This document shows positions 8,719 to 17,635 of a stretch of 64,000 nucleotides of DNA, piece by piece. The DNA is from Actinopolyspora halophila DSM 43834 (GTDB lineage: Bacteria > Actinomycetota > Actinomycetes > Mycobacteriales > Pseudonocardiaceae). The position numbers were made by a program, and so were the translations under genes. The notes beneath the pieces were generated by a model. The model saw only the letters and a program-made list of their open reading frames with translations. It did no database searches and had not been told where the DNA came from. The first letter of the stretch is position 1. Every line of letters starts with the position of its first letter. The stretch spans positions 2,211,276 to 2,275,275 of the forward strand of contig NZ_AQUI01000002.1 of the NCBI RefSeq assembly GCF_000371785.1, given 5' to 3'.

Positions 8719-9929
8719 GCGGCGGACGTCTCGTTCGGGGGGTACCCGAACGAAGGTCGAAACGCGTTCGACGGCGGAGTGCCGTGGCGGAGAACGGTGT
8801 CGCCACGGTGATCACCCGACTGGAGGGCGGTGCCGGGATCGTGGCACTGCGCTCGGCGGTGGCCCTTGTCGAGAGGAACTGTCCGGTCACCATAGTCACC
8901 GGTGGGGGCGGTGCGTTGGTGGAACAGGCGCGGACGGCGGGAGTGCCGGTCGTGATCGAACCGGCGCTGTGCAAGCCAGTCCGTCCCCGGTGCGACCTGT
9001 TGGCGCTGTGGCGCCTCCGCGCGCTGTTCGCGGGGCGCGGGTTCGACGTCGTGCACACCCATACGGCCAAGGCGGGAGCCGTGGGCCGGGTGGCCGCGTG
9101 GTGGGCGGGGACGCGGCGCGTGGTGCACACCTACCACGGTTTCCCGTTCCACCCCTTTCAGAGCGTGTTCCGCCGGAGGAGTTACGTCCTCGTCGAGCGG
9201 GCTCTGGGGGGGATCACCGATGTGGCCCTGTGCGTCGGTTCCGGGGTGACCGCAGAGGCACTCCGACGCGATCTGGTCGAACCGGACCGGGTGCGCACGA
9301 TCGGCGTGCCCGTTTCCCGGGCCGTTCCCCACGTCGATCCGGTGTCCAGACGACGTGCCCGCCGCGCTCTGGGAATCTCCGACGATCGTCTGCTGGTCGG
9401 GGCGGTGGGGAGGCTGACCTACCAGAAGGCCCCGGAGGACTTCGTCACGGCGCTGGCCCTGCTGGGCCGCGACGATGTCAGCGGCGTTTGGGTGGGGGAC
9501 GGGGACCGACGTGCGCCTGTCCGTCGGCTGGTCGAGAGTGAACTCGCCGGAGAATTCATTCTGCTGGGGCAACGTCCGAACGTTCCGGAGCTGTTGCCCG
9601 CCTTCGACGTGTTCGTGCTGCCGAGCAGGTACGAAGGACTGCCGCTGGCCCTGGCAGAAGCGATGCGGTGCGGGATCCCCGTGGTGGCCACGGACGTGAA
9701 CGCTGTCCCCGATCTGGTGACGGCGGGGACCACGGGGTTGCTCGTCCCACCCGAGCGCCCGGAACTGCTGGCCGAGGCGTTGGCGAGACTGCTGGACTCC
9801 CCCGCCGAGCGCGACGCGATGGGAGCCGAGGGCAGAAAGCGGATCGACGAACGCTTCGACATCGACACGCTCGTCCGGGCGCTGGAGGAGGCCTACGTGG
9901 ACGGCGGACCCGAACACCGAACGAAGTGA
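8715..9929 (+). CDS. Glycosyltransferase family 4 (GT-B fold)
   Basis: A 404-residue GT4 glycosyltransferase whose GTG start overlaps the stop of the response regulator by 4 bp, showing translational coupling of a regulator to a biosynthetic gene. Family features are the N-terminal GGAGIVALRSAVAL region, HTHTAKAGAVGRVAAW (acceptor side), VGAVGRLTYQKAPEDFV (about residues 226-242) and the donor-binding ExxxxxxxE block in SRYEGLPLALAEAMRCG (about 304-320). It probably acts on a lipid-linked or nucleotide-sugar intermediate of the same polysaccharide. The acceptor and sugar are not deducible. Confidence 0.87.
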   Translation: MSGGRLVRGVPERRSKRVRRRSAVAENGVATVITRLEGGAGIVALRSAVALVERNCPVTIVTGGGGALVEQARTAGVPVVIEPALCKPVRPRCDLLALWRLRALFAGRGFDVVHTHTAKAGAVGRVAAWWAGTRRVVHTYHGFPFHPFQSVFRRRSYVLVERALGGITDVALCVGSGVTAEALRRDLVEPDRVRTIGVPVSRAVPHVDPVSRRRARRALGISDDRLLVGAVGRLTYQKAPEDFVTALALLGRDDVSGVWVGDGDRRAPVRRLVESELAGEFILLGQRPNVPELLPAFDVFVLPSRYEGLPLALAEAMRCGIPVVATDVNAVPDLVTAGTTGLLVPPERPELLAEALARLLDSPAERDAMGAEGRKRIDERFDIDTLVRALEEAYVDGGPEHRTK

Positions 9930-10175
9930 ATAAGTAACATAAAGTGCATACGGTTCCGTGAACAGGTACAACTGGGGTATCGAATTCAACGAATCCGGTA
10001 CGGACACACCGATGCGCGGATGATCGGCTCGACGTTTCGGTGACGGAGGTCCGCCGGTTAGGCCGGAACACGTCCGGTGCGGCCCGCTTTGGTGGAGCCG
10101 GTGAGGATCTGCTCCAGCGCGTGCGGTGTCGAGTCGCCCCGTGGAACGTGGCTTACGGCGCTGAGGGGGTAAGTG

Positions 10176-10817
10176 ATGGCTCGACTGGTTCTCGGGGACG
10201 ATCATACGGTTTTCGTGGACGCGTTGACGACCGTGTTGCCACAACGCGGTATCGAAGTGGTGGGCACGGCGGACACCATCGCGAGCACGGTGGAGATGGT
10301 TCGTGGGAACCGGCCCGATGTGTGTCTGCTGGACAGGTTCTTCGTGGACGGAGACGTGCTGGACTCGTTGGACGAGGTCATGCGGGCCGGTGACCCGCGG
10401 ATGCGCTTGGTGCTGCTCACGGCTGACCGCGAGACCGCGGCGATTCGACGTGCGATGCGCACGGGAGCAGCGGGATACGTCAACAAGATGTGCGGCCTGA
10501 CCGCCCTGGTGGAGGCGGTTCGCAAGGTCTCGTCCGGAGAACCGGTGACCCGGCTGCCCGCGCTGGCGGTGGAGCGCAACGCGGACGGTGTGGCGTTCGG
10601 TGACGAGGCGCTGTTGGAAGAGCTCACGCCTCGTGAGCGGGAGTGCCTGCGGTTGTTGGTGAACGGGGCGCACACGAAGACCATGGCCAGGGACCTGGGG
10701 GTCTCCGATGCGACGGTGCGGACTCATGTGCAGGGACTGCTGACCAAGATGGGGGTGCACTCGCGTCTGGAGGCGGTCAGCCTCGCCGTGCGCCACAGTC
10801 TGGTGGACGAGACCTAG
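10176..10817 (+). CDS. NarL/FixJ-type response regulator (LuxR HTH)
   Basis: A 213-residue response regulator. The receiver begins MARLVLGDDHTVF with the acidic pair, phospho-acceptor Asp in VCLLDRFF (about 52), Thr in LVLLTAD and Lys in YVNKMCG, so all key residues are present. The DNA-binding half is LTPRERECLRLLVNGAHTKTMA followed by ATVRTHVQGLLTKMGVHSRLEA, a LuxR-type HTH. ATG 10176 is preferred over the in-frame GTG three bases earlier, with GAGGGGG just upstream. It is the second orphan response regulator at the end of the polysaccharide locus, separated from the GT4 gene by 246 bp, and it converges on the next gene. Confidence 0.85.
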   Translation: MARLVLGDDHTVFVDALTTVLPQRGIEVVGTADTIASTVEMVRGNRPDVCLLDRFFVDGDVLDSLDEVMRAGDPRMRLVLLTADRETAAIRRAMRTGAAGYVNKMCGLTALVEAVRKVSSGEPVTRLPALAVERNADGVAFGDEALLEELTPRERECLRLLVNGAHTKTMARDLGVSDATVRTHVQGLLTKMGVHSRLEAVSLAVRHSLVDET

Positions 10818-10849
10818 TCGACCGGGAGCCGGTGGAGCGTCCGAGGGGA

Positions 10850-11686
10850 TCACCCCCGGTGGCCCCCGATGTGGGCCAGCAGCAGTTCGTTGACCTGTTC
10901 GGGGGCCTCTTCCGCCATCCAGTGCGAGACGCCGTCCAGGATCTCGAACCGGTACTCGCCCGCGACGTAGTCGGCGGTCGCCTCGGCTGCCCGTGCGCCC
11001 ACGGCACTGTCCTCGGTGCTCCACACGTAGAGGGTGGGGACGGTGATCCTGCCCACCGCGCCGCTGTGCCGCACGGCCCGGTACCAGTTCAGCGCCGCGG
11101 TGAGCGCCCCGGGGGTGCGCATTCTCTCCAGGTACGCCGTTACGTGCTCGACGGGGACCCTGTCCCCGAACAGCTCGCGGATCCTGGCCGCGTCCTCGTC
11201 CAGCAGCGTGCGTTCGGCGTCCTCGGAGCGGAAAAGGCGCATGTAGGCCGATCTGCGCTGTTGGTCCGGGTCGTGGGCGAGCGCGTTCCCGAAAGCCTCC
11301 GGGTGGGGGATCGACAGGGCGGACAGCGTGCTCACCCGCTCCGGAACGGCCCCGGCCGCCGACCAGGCCACCGCAGCCCCCCAGTCGTGCCCCACCAGGT
11401 CGAAGCGTTCCCATCCCACTTGGTCCGCGATGGCGAGAACGTCGCCGACGAGCTCCTCCATCCGGTAGTCGGTTACGCGTTCCGGCCGCACCCCGGGAGA
11501 GTAGCCGCGTTGGTCCGGGGCGATCGCGTGGTAGCCGGCCTCCGCCAGGGCGCCGAGCTGCCGCTGCCACTGCAACCCCGACTCGGGGAAGCCGTGCAGC
11601 AGCAGCACGCCGTGTTCGCCCGGGGGGCCTGCTTCGAGAGCATCGAACTTTCCTGCGGCGGTGGGGATCGTGACGTGATCGGGCAC
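10850..11686 (-). CDS. Alpha/beta hydrolase, epoxide-hydrolase-like
   Basis: A 278-residue alpha/beta hydrolase. The oxyanion-hole motif HGFPES (about residues 31-36) and the nucleophile elbow GHDWGA, with an Asp nucleophile rather than Ser, place it with soluble epoxide hydrolases and haloacid/fluoroacetate-type dehalogenases. The catalytic acid is likely in VWSTEDSAVG and the base His in GVSHW. Length is typical. It converges on the response regulator gene, with only 32 bp between stops, and is divergent from the acyl-CoA synthetase. The physiological substrate is unknown; detoxification of an epoxide is a family-based guess. Confidence 0.8.
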   Translation of the reverse strand: MPDHVTIPTAAGKFDALEAGPPGEHGVLLLHGFPESGLQWQRQLGALAEAGYHAIAPDQRGYSPGVRPERVTDYRMEELVGDVLAIADQVGWERFDLVGHDWGAAVAWSAAGAVPERVSTLSALSIPHPEAFGNALAHDPDQQRRSAYMRLFRSEDAERTLLDEDAARIRELFGDRVPVEHVTAYLERMRTPGALTAALNWYRAVRHSGAVGRITVPTLYVWSTEDSAVGARAAEATADYVAGEYRFEILDGVSHWMAEEAPEQVNELLLAHIGGHRG

Positions 11687-11937
11687 ACAATCACCTTACG
11701 CGGATGATCCTCCGGAGATCCAGCAGCGGGCTCGGCGAGGAGTCGGATCGTGTTTTCGTGCCCGGCAGAAGCCGCGGGCGGGCGAGCCCGTGCTCGGAAC
11801 ACGGTCCTGAGCGCTGTCCGCGGGTATGGACCGGTGGTCGGAAACGGTATGGCTCCGAAAGGACGAGGCGGTTAACTTGTGATATCCGCCGCACGATCCG
11901 GTGCGGAAACGTTTTCGACTGTGGAGAGTGGTTGGGA

Positions 11938-13689
11938 ATGGTCGAGGCCACCGCGTTCGGGCCGCCCGACGTCGGAGGAGAGGAAAACCACGACGACACG
12001 CCCACCGAGCAGTTCCGTCGGGCGCGGGACTTCCTGCTGCGGAACAGAGCGGATCACGAGGCGGCACGCGCCGGGTTCCGCTGGCCCAGGCCCGAGCGGT
12101 TCAACTGGGCCCTGGACTGGTTCGACACCATAGGGCGGCGCAACGACCGCCCGGCGCTGTGGATCACACGTCCGGACGGCGGGGAGGACAGGATCTCCTA
12201 CGCCGAGCTGACGAAGCGTTCCAACCGGGTGGCGAACTGGTTGCGCGGGCTGGGAGCCGTGCGTGGCGACCGGTTGATACTCATGCTCGACAACAGGGTG
12301 GAACTCTGGGAGACCCTGCTGGCCGCCGTGAAGCTCGGTGTGGTGACCATCCCCGCCACACCGTTGCTGGGACCGGGCGAACTGCGGGACCGGGTGGAGC
12401 GCGGTCGGGCGAACCACGTGGTGACCGGTACCGAGCACGTCTCCAAGTTCGTCGACGTCGAGGGCGACTACACGCGGATAGCCGTCGGCGAGGAGACGAG
12501 CGGGTGGGTGAACTACGCCGACAGCGCGGGGGCCGACGAGCGGTTCGTCCCGGAAGGGATCACCCACGCGAACGATCCGCTGTTGCTGTACTTCACCTCG
12601 GGGACCACCGCGTTGCCCAAGTTGGTCGAGCACACCCACGTCTCGTACCCGGTCGGACATCTCAGCACGATGTACTGGCTGGGGCTGCAGCCGGGTGACG
12701 TGCACCTCAACATTTCCTCCCCCGGCTGGGCGAAGCACGCCTGGAGTTGCGTGTTCGCACCGTTCAACGCCGAGGCGACCGTGTTCGTGCACGGTTACGA
12801 GCGCTTCGATCCCGAGCGACTGCTCGACGAGATGTCCCGCTGCGGAGTCACGAGTTTCTGCGCGCCGCCGACCGTCTGGAGGATGCTGATCCAGTCCGAT
12901 CTCGGACGGCTGAGCCGACCTCCGCGCAGCGTCGTCAGCGCGGGCGAACCCCTCAACCCCGAGGTGATCGAACAGGTGGCCCGGGAGTGGTCGGTGACGA
13001 TCAGGGACGGGTTCGGGCAGACCGAGAGCAGCGTGCAGGTCGCGAACACCCCTGGACTACCGGTCAAGGAGGGATCCATGGGCAGGCCCCTTCCCGGCTT
13101 CGACGTGGCCCTGGTGGACCCGGCGACCGGGGAACGTGCCGCGGAGGGGGAGATCTGCCTGGCGCTCGACCCGCCTCCCGTGGGGCTGATGAGCGGTTAC
13201 TCCGACGAAGCGCAGACAGCCGAGGTGATGCGCGACGGCTACTACCACACGGGTGACGTGGGGCACGTGGACGAGGACGGCTACATCACTTATGTCGGAC
13301 GTACCGACGACGTGTTCAAGGCCTCGGACTACCGGATCTCGCCCTTCGAGCTGGAAAGCGTGCTCCTGCAGCACCCGGCCGTGGCCGAGGCCGCCGTGGT
13401 GCCCGCTCCCGATCCGGTTCGACTGGCCGTTCCGAAGGCCTACGTCGTACTGACGGCGGGGTGCTCGGGTGACAGTGACACGGCCCTGAGCGTGCTGCGC
13501 TACGCACGTGAGCAGCTGGCCGCCTACAAACGGGTCCGCAGGCTGCAGTTCGACGAGCTGCCGAAGACGATCTCGGGCAAGATCCGTCGCGTGGAGCTGC
13601 GCTCGAGAGAGCGGGACCGTCCCGCGGAGGGGGAACTTGCCGCGGGCACCGAGTTCAGGGAAGAGGATTTCCCCGAGTTGAAGGGGTGA
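11938..13689 (+). CDS. Acyl-CoA synthetase (ANL superfamily)
   Basis: A 583-residue AMP-forming acyl/acetyl-CoA synthetase. ATG 11938 was chosen as the first start before the family N-terminus; the open frame upstream lacks family sequence. Visible motifs are the phosphate-binding loop LLYFTSGTTALPKLVEHTH (A3), GEPLNPEV and DGFGQTES (A5), the hinge region YYHTGDVGHVDEDGYITYVG with the ATP-binding Asp (A7/A8), and the adenylation Lys near the end in ISGKIRRVELR (A10). The sequence most resembles medium-chain/benzoate-like acyl-CoA synthetases; the acid used is not certain. The next gene in the same direction begins 840 bp later, so it is probably monocistronic. Confidence 0.87.
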   Translation: MVEATAFGPPDVGGEENHDDTPTEQFRRARDFLLRNRADHEAARAGFRWPRPERFNWALDWFDTIGRRNDRPALWITRPDGGEDRISYAELTKRSNRVANWLRGLGAVRGDRLILMLDNRVELWETLLAAVKLGVVTIPATPLLGPGELRDRVERGRANHVVTGTEHVSKFVDVEGDYTRIAVGEETSGWVNYADSAGADERFVPEGITHANDPLLLYFTSGTTALPKLVEHTHVSYPVGHLSTMYWLGLQPGDVHLNISSPGWAKHAWSCVFAPFNAEATVFVHGYERFDPERLLDEMSRCGVTSFCAPPTVWRMLIQSDLGRLSRPPRSVVSAGEPLNPEVIEQVAREWSVTIRDGFGQTESSVQVANTPGLPVKEGSMGRPLPGFDVALVDPATGERAAEGEICLALDPPPVGLMSGYSDEAQTAEVMRDGYYHTGDVGHVDEDGYITYVGRTDDVFKASDYRISPFELESVLLQHPAVAEAAVVPAPDPVRLAVPKAYVVLTAGCSGDSDTALSVLRYAREQLAAYKRVRRLQFDELPKTISGKIRRVELRSRERDRPAEGELAAGTEFREEDFPELKG

Positions 13690-13800
13690 GGCCCGCCACC
13701 GTTCTCCGGGTCCGGTACGACCGCGGCTCGGGGAACGGCCCCGGGCGCCGCCCGCACGGCCCAAGAGTATCCGCGCACGAATCCAGCACAATCAATTATG

Positions 13801-13818
13801 CGGATTGTCGACAATTGA
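13801..13818. promoter_or_regulatory. Palindromic site, copy 1 of an 18-bp repeat
   Basis: CGGATTGTCGACAATTGA contains the perfect palindrome ATTGTCGACAAT (13804-13815). The identical 18 bases recur at 50301-50318. A TTGTC-GACAA core is the kind of site bound by FadR-subfamily GntR regulators (family-level inference). It lies upstream of the betaine synthesis operon. Confidence 0.45.
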
Positions 13819-14076
13819 AAGGTAGAAATGGGGAAGTCGCGGGTCGTTCGAAAAAATTCCTCAGGGGTCGCGCGGGCGGAGTCGCGCTCCGCGGCCGTCC
13901 CGAATGTGCCGTGACCTGCGCGAAAGTCGGACGTCGCGATTGGTGGTGGGGTGTCTCACCGTCATCGGAGCTTGAGCGTAACATCCGTGCCCTCGCTGTC
14001 GATGGAACGGGCAGCGGCGAATAAAGAATAGGGCGCGAAGTCGTGCTCCGGGGGCGTGATTCATCGAATCGTACGC

Positions 14077-14106
14077 TTGCACCCGGCGCGTCGCTTGTGG
14101 TATATG
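14077..14106 (+). promoter_or_regulatory. Candidate sigma70-type promoter for the betaine operon
   Basis: TTGCAC (14077-14082) and TATATG (14101-14106) are separated by 18 bp, a fair match to housekeeping -35/-10 boxes. The site is about 425 bp upstream of the methyltransferase start, which would leave a long 5' leader. Other promoters in this AT-rich stretch are equally possible. Confidence 0.3.
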
Positions 14107-14529
14107 CTGCGCACGCGCATTGTACGACAACTTCCGGGCGATTGCCTTTGTCGGATCGTGACCCGGGGAAGTGAATGAGTGAATTATTCCAGGTGAGGGC
14201 GGATTTTTTCACCCTGGGTAACTACTCGAATCACGCGATCATCCCATTTCTATGATTAGGGTCACAGCTATTTGCTGTTGCATTTTTCGCGAATACGCCT
14301 AAGTTGGGTTCTCGGCGTACGGAATCTGCGCCGGGATCGGACGGCAAAGGTGCCGACCGAGTGTGCTGATCGATGCCAGCGCGCGGCCCGCTAGTTCGGC
14401 TGCCCGCATCGGTCCGGCGTGCCCCTTGTGTGAGGTGACCCGGCGCGCCCGTGAAAGCTCGGGGCGGCGTAATTCGCCGTGGTTCCGAGCGATGCAGTGG
14501 CGCTTGACCAACGCGAGTGGGAGCTGAGT

Positions 14530-16227
14530 ATGACCAAGAGCGTGGACGATCTTGCCCGTGGTGACCAGGCCGGGGACGAGCAGGACCCGGTGCACCGCGA
14601 GCAGCAGACGTTCGGCGACAATCCGTTGGAAGTACGCGACACTGATCACTACATGCATGAGTACGTCGGTGGTTTTGTCGACAAGTGGGACGATCTGATC
14701 GATTGGAAGAAGCGCTACGAAAGCGAGGGCAGCTTCTTCATCGACCAATTGCGCGCACGCGGTGTCGAGACCGTGCTGGACGCGGCGGCCGGGACCGGTT
14801 TCCACTCGGTCCGGTTGCTCGAGGAGGGGTTTGAGACCGTCAGCGCGGACGGCAGCCCGCAGATGCTGGCCAAGGCCTTCAGTAACGGACTGGCCTACAA
14901 CGGTCACATTCTGCGTGTGGTCAACGCGGACTGGCGTTGGCTCAACCGTGACGTGCACGGTGAATACGACGCGATCATTTGCCTGGGCAACTCCTTTACC
15001 CACCTGTTCTCGGAGCGGGACCGCCGCAAGACGCTGGCTGAGTTCTACGCGATGCTCAAGCACGACGGTGTCCTGATCATCGACCAGCGAAACTACGACT
15101 CCATTCTTGACACCGGCTTCTCCAGTAAGCACACGTATTACTACGCCGGTGAGGACGTTTCCGCGGAGCCCGACCACATCGACGACGGGCTGGCGCGGTT
15201 CAAGTACACGTTCCCGGACAAGTCCGAATTCTTCCTGAACATGTACCCGCTGCGGAAAGACTACATGCGGCGGCTCATGCGTGAGGTCGGTTTCCAAAGG
15301 ATTGACACCTACGGTGATTTCCAGGAAACTTACGGTGAAGACGAGCCCGACTTCTACATCCACGTCGCGGAGAAGAGCTACCGCACCGAGGACGAGTTCG
15401 TCGACATGTACTCGAACGCGGTGCACACCGCGCGGGACTACTACAACTCCGAGGACGCGGACAACTTCTACTACCACGTCTGGGGCGGCAACGACATCCA
15501 CGTCGGGCTGTACCAGACACCGCAGGAGGACATCGCCACCGCCAGTGAGCGCACTGTCCAGCGGATGGCGGGCAAGGTCGACATCAGCCCCGAAACCAGG
15601 ATTCTGGATCTCGGTGCCGGCTACGGCGGAGCCGCGCGGTACCTGGCCAGGACCTACGGCTGCCACGTCACCTGCCTCAACCTCAGCGAGGTGGAGAACC
15701 AGCGCAACCGCGAGATCACTCGCGCCGAGGGGCTCGAGCACCTGATCGAGGTGACCGACGGTTCCTTCGAGGATCTCCCCTACCAGGACAACGCGTTCGA
15801 CGTGGTCTGGTCGCAGGACTCCTTCCTCCACAGCGGTGACCGCAGCAGGGTCATGGAAGAGGTGACCCGGGTCCTCAAGCCGAAGGGTTCGGTGCTGTTC
15901 ACCGATCCGATGGCGTCCGACTCGGCGAAGAAGAACGAGCTCGGCCCCATCCTGGACAGGCTGCACCTGGACTCGCTCGGCTCGCCCGGTTTCTACCGGA
16001 AGGAGCTGACTCGTCTCGGGCTGCAGAACATCGAGTTCGAGGACCTCAGCGAATACCTGCCCGTCCACTACGGCCGGGTTCTGGAAGTGCTGGAGAGCCG
16101 GGAGAACGAGCTCGCCGGCTTCATCGGCGAGGAGTACCGAGCTCACATGAAGACCGGGCTGCGCAACTGGGTGCAGGCCGGCAATGGCGGGAGCCTGGCC
16201 TGGGGCATCATCCACGCCAGGGCATGA
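14530..16227 (+). CDS. Fused glycine/sarcosine N-methyltransferase - dimethylglycine N-methyltransferase
   Basis: A 565-residue bifunctional enzyme making glycine betaine from glycine by three SAM-dependent N-methylations. The N-terminal half (about 1-280) is GSMT-like: EYVGGFVDKWDDLIDWKKRY, then SAM motif I in VLDAAAGTGFHSVRL (about 82-96). The C-terminal half (about 300-565) is SDMT-like: YYHVWGGNDIHVGLY, then its own motif I, ILDLGAGYGGAARYL (about 358-372). Each half alone is the size of a separate enzyme in other halophiles; the fusion is the form described in Actinopolyspora halophila. The ATG has GGGAG 6 nt upstream. It heads a run of SAM-cycle genes that recycle the three SAH molecules made per betaine. 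The protein is acidic, as expected of a halophile. Confidence 0.93.
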   Translation: MTKSVDDLARGDQAGDEQDPVHREQQTFGDNPLEVRDTDHYMHEYVGGFVDKWDDLIDWKKRYESEGSFFIDQLRARGVETVLDAAAGTGFHSVRLLEEGFETVSADGSPQMLAKAFSNGLAYNGHILRVVNADWRWLNRDVHGEYDAIICLGNSFTHLFSERDRRKTLAEFYAMLKHDGVLIIDQRNYDSILDTGFSSKHTYYYAGEDVSAEPDHIDDGLARFKYTFPDKSEFFLNMYPLRKDYMRRLMREVGFQRIDTYGDFQETYGEDEPDFYIHVAEKSYRTEDEFVDMYSNAVHTARDYYNSEDADNFYYHVWGGNDIHVGLYQTPQEDIATASERTVQRMAGKVDISPETRILDLGAGYGGAARYLARTYGCHVTCLNLSEVENQRNREITRAEGLEHLIEVTDGSFEDLPYQDNAFDVVWSQDSFLHSGDRSRVMEEVTRVLKPKGSVLFTDPMASDSAKKNELGPILDRLHLDSLGSPGFYRKELTRLGLQNIEFEDLSEYLPVHYGRVLEVLESRENELAGFIGEEYRAHMKTGLRNWVQAGNGGSLAWGIIHARA

Positions 16228-16284
16228 CAGCCGTCGCGTACGAAGAACGATCAGAAGCAGTTAGCAGTGAGGTGAAGATCAGCC

Positions 16285-17487
16285 GTGACTGAGATGAACC
16301 GCAGGTTGTTCACCAGTGAGTCCGTGACCGAGGGCCACCCGGACAAGATGGCCGACTCGATCAGCGACGCGATCCTGGACGCGATGCTGGCTCAGGACCC
16401 CCGCTCCCGCGTGGCCATGGAGACCATGATCACCACCGGGCAGGTGCACCTGGCCGGTGAGGTGACCACCGAGGCCGACGTCGACCTGCCCGCGATCGTG
16501 CGGGAGAAGGTCCTCGAGATCGGCTACGACAACTCGGCCAAGGGCTTCGACGGAGACTCCTGCGGCATCAACGTCTCCATCGACGCGCAGTCCCCGGACA
16601 TCGGCCAGGGCGTGGACTCCGCTCACGAGTCCCGCGTCGAGGGTGCCATCGACGAGATCGCCAGTCAGGGCGCCGGCGACCAGGGCCTGATGTTCGGTTA
16701 CGCCACCAGCGAGACCGACGAGCTCATGCCGCTGCCGATCGCGTTGGCCCACCGCATGTCGCGTCGACTGACCCGCGTGCGCAACGACGGCACGCTGCCG
16801 TACCTGCGTGCCGACGGCAAGACCCAGGTCACCGTCGAGTACGCCGGTGACCAGCCGGTTCGCCTGGACACCACGGTGCTGTCCAGCCAGCACGCCGAGG
16901 ACGTCGACCTCGACAAGCAACTGATCCCCGAGGTCAGGGACAAGGTCATCACCCCGGAGATCGAGAAGGTCGGGCTGGACACCTCGGACATGCGTCTGCT
17001 GGTGAATCCGACGGGTCGGTTCGTCACGGGTGGTCCGATGGGTGACTGCGGCCTGACCGGCCGCAAGATCATCGTCGACACCTACGGCGGGATGGCCCGC
17101 CACGGTGGCGGTGCCTTCTCCGGTAAGGACCCGTCGAAGGTGGACCGTTCGGCGGCCTACGCCACGCGCTGGGTGGCCAAGAACGTGGTGGCCGCCGGCC
17201 TGGCCGACCGCGTGGAGGTGCAGACCGCCTTCGCGATCGGCAAGGCCGCGCCGGTGGGTCTGTTCGTGGAGACCTTCGGCACCGAGAACGTGGACCCGGA
17301 CAAGATCCAGGCCGCGATCAACGAGGTGTTCGACCTGCGTCCGGCGGCGATCATCCGGGACCTGGACCTGCTGCACCCGATCTACGCGCCGACGGCGGCC
17401 TACGGCCACTTCGGCCGTACGGACGTGGACCTGCCCTGGGAACGCACCAACCGCGTCGAGGCGCTGAAGAACGCCGCGGGCCTCTGA
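16285..17487 (+). CDS. metK: S-adenosylmethionine synthetase
   Basis: A 400-residue MetK of normal length that makes SAM from methionine and ATP in the cytoplasm. Seen are the N-terminal [18 protein letters not shown] (methionine/ATP-binding, about residues 12-29), the flexible-loop region [12 protein letters not shown] (about 131-142) and the phosphate/Mg loop [19 protein letters not shown] (about 273-291). The GTG start is supported by a GAGGTGAAG site about 8 nt upstream. It follows the GSMT-SDMT gene by 57 bp and is almost certainly co-transcribed, supplying the methyl donor. Actinobacteria usually have another metK near their purine/primosome genes, so this may be a dedicated second copy; that cannot be tested within the window. 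Confidence 0.95.
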   Translation: MTEMNRRLFTSESVTEGHPDKMADSISDAILDAMLAQDPRSRVAMETMITTGQVHLAGEVTTEADVDLPAIVREKVLEIGYDNSAKGFDGDSCGINVSIDAQSPDIGQGVDSAHESRVEGAIDEIASQGAGDQGLMFGYATSETDELMPLPIALAHRMSRRLTRVRNDGTLPYLRADGKTQVTVEYAGDQPVRLDTTVLSSQHAEDVDLDKQLIPEVRDKVITPEIEKVGLDTSDMRLLVNPTGRFVTGGPMGDCGLTGRKIIVDTYGGMARHGGGAFSGKDPSKVDRSAAYATRWVAKNVVAAGLADRVEVQTAFAIGKAAPVGLFVETFGTENVDPDKIQAAINEVFDLRPAAIIRDLDLLHPIYAPTAAYGHFGRTDVDLPWERTNRVEALKNAAGL

Positions 17488-17512
17488 CAGCCGAATACGC
17501 GACGTATCGTCG

Positions 17513-17549
17513 ACGCCGCGGGGCGCGGTTCTCCCGCGCCCCGCGGCGT
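17513..17549 (+). terminator. Perfect 16-bp GC hairpin between metK and adenosine kinase
   Basis: ACGCCGCGGGGCGCGG (17513-17528) and its exact complement (17534-17549) flank a 5-nt TTCTC loop. It lies 25 bp after the metK stop and has no U-run after it. It could be a terminator, an attenuating or partial-readthrough element, or an mRNA-stabilising stem at an operon segment boundary. Confidence 0.7.
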
Positions 17550-17635
17550 GGCGAGCAACACCAGGTTCGCTCACCCCAGATGACCGCCGGCCGGTGGCGG
17601 ACCACCGACATCGGCCTTGGTGAAGGAGTTTCGCA

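Larger units (their letters stand above)
13690..14529. other. Long gene-free leader upstream of the betaine synthesis operon
   Basis: An 840-bp stretch, distinctly more AT-rich than its surroundings (especially 13990-14310), with no ORF showing coding character on either strand. It contains the palindrome at 13801-13818, a promoter-like pair at 14077-14106, and an imperfect inverted repeat around 14193-14221 (CCAGGTGA / TCACCCTGG). Its size and composition suggest that the regulatory region of the betaine operon lies here, but no osmotic-response element can be assigned from sequence alone. Confidence 0.6.

Noticed and set aside
8625-11690. Long minus-strand open frame of about 1000 codons across the second GT4 and response regulator genes
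   Set aside because: It runs antisense to two clear plus-strand genes, has no domain motifs and a shadow-like composition. The real minus-strand gene within it is only the hydrolase at 10850-11686, in a different frame.
14192-14221. Inverted repeat CCAGGTGA / TCACCCTGG in the betaine leader as a terminator or riboswitch
   Set aside because: The pairing needs a bulge, there is no U-run, and no known riboswitch consensus (including SAM or SAH types) could be matched.
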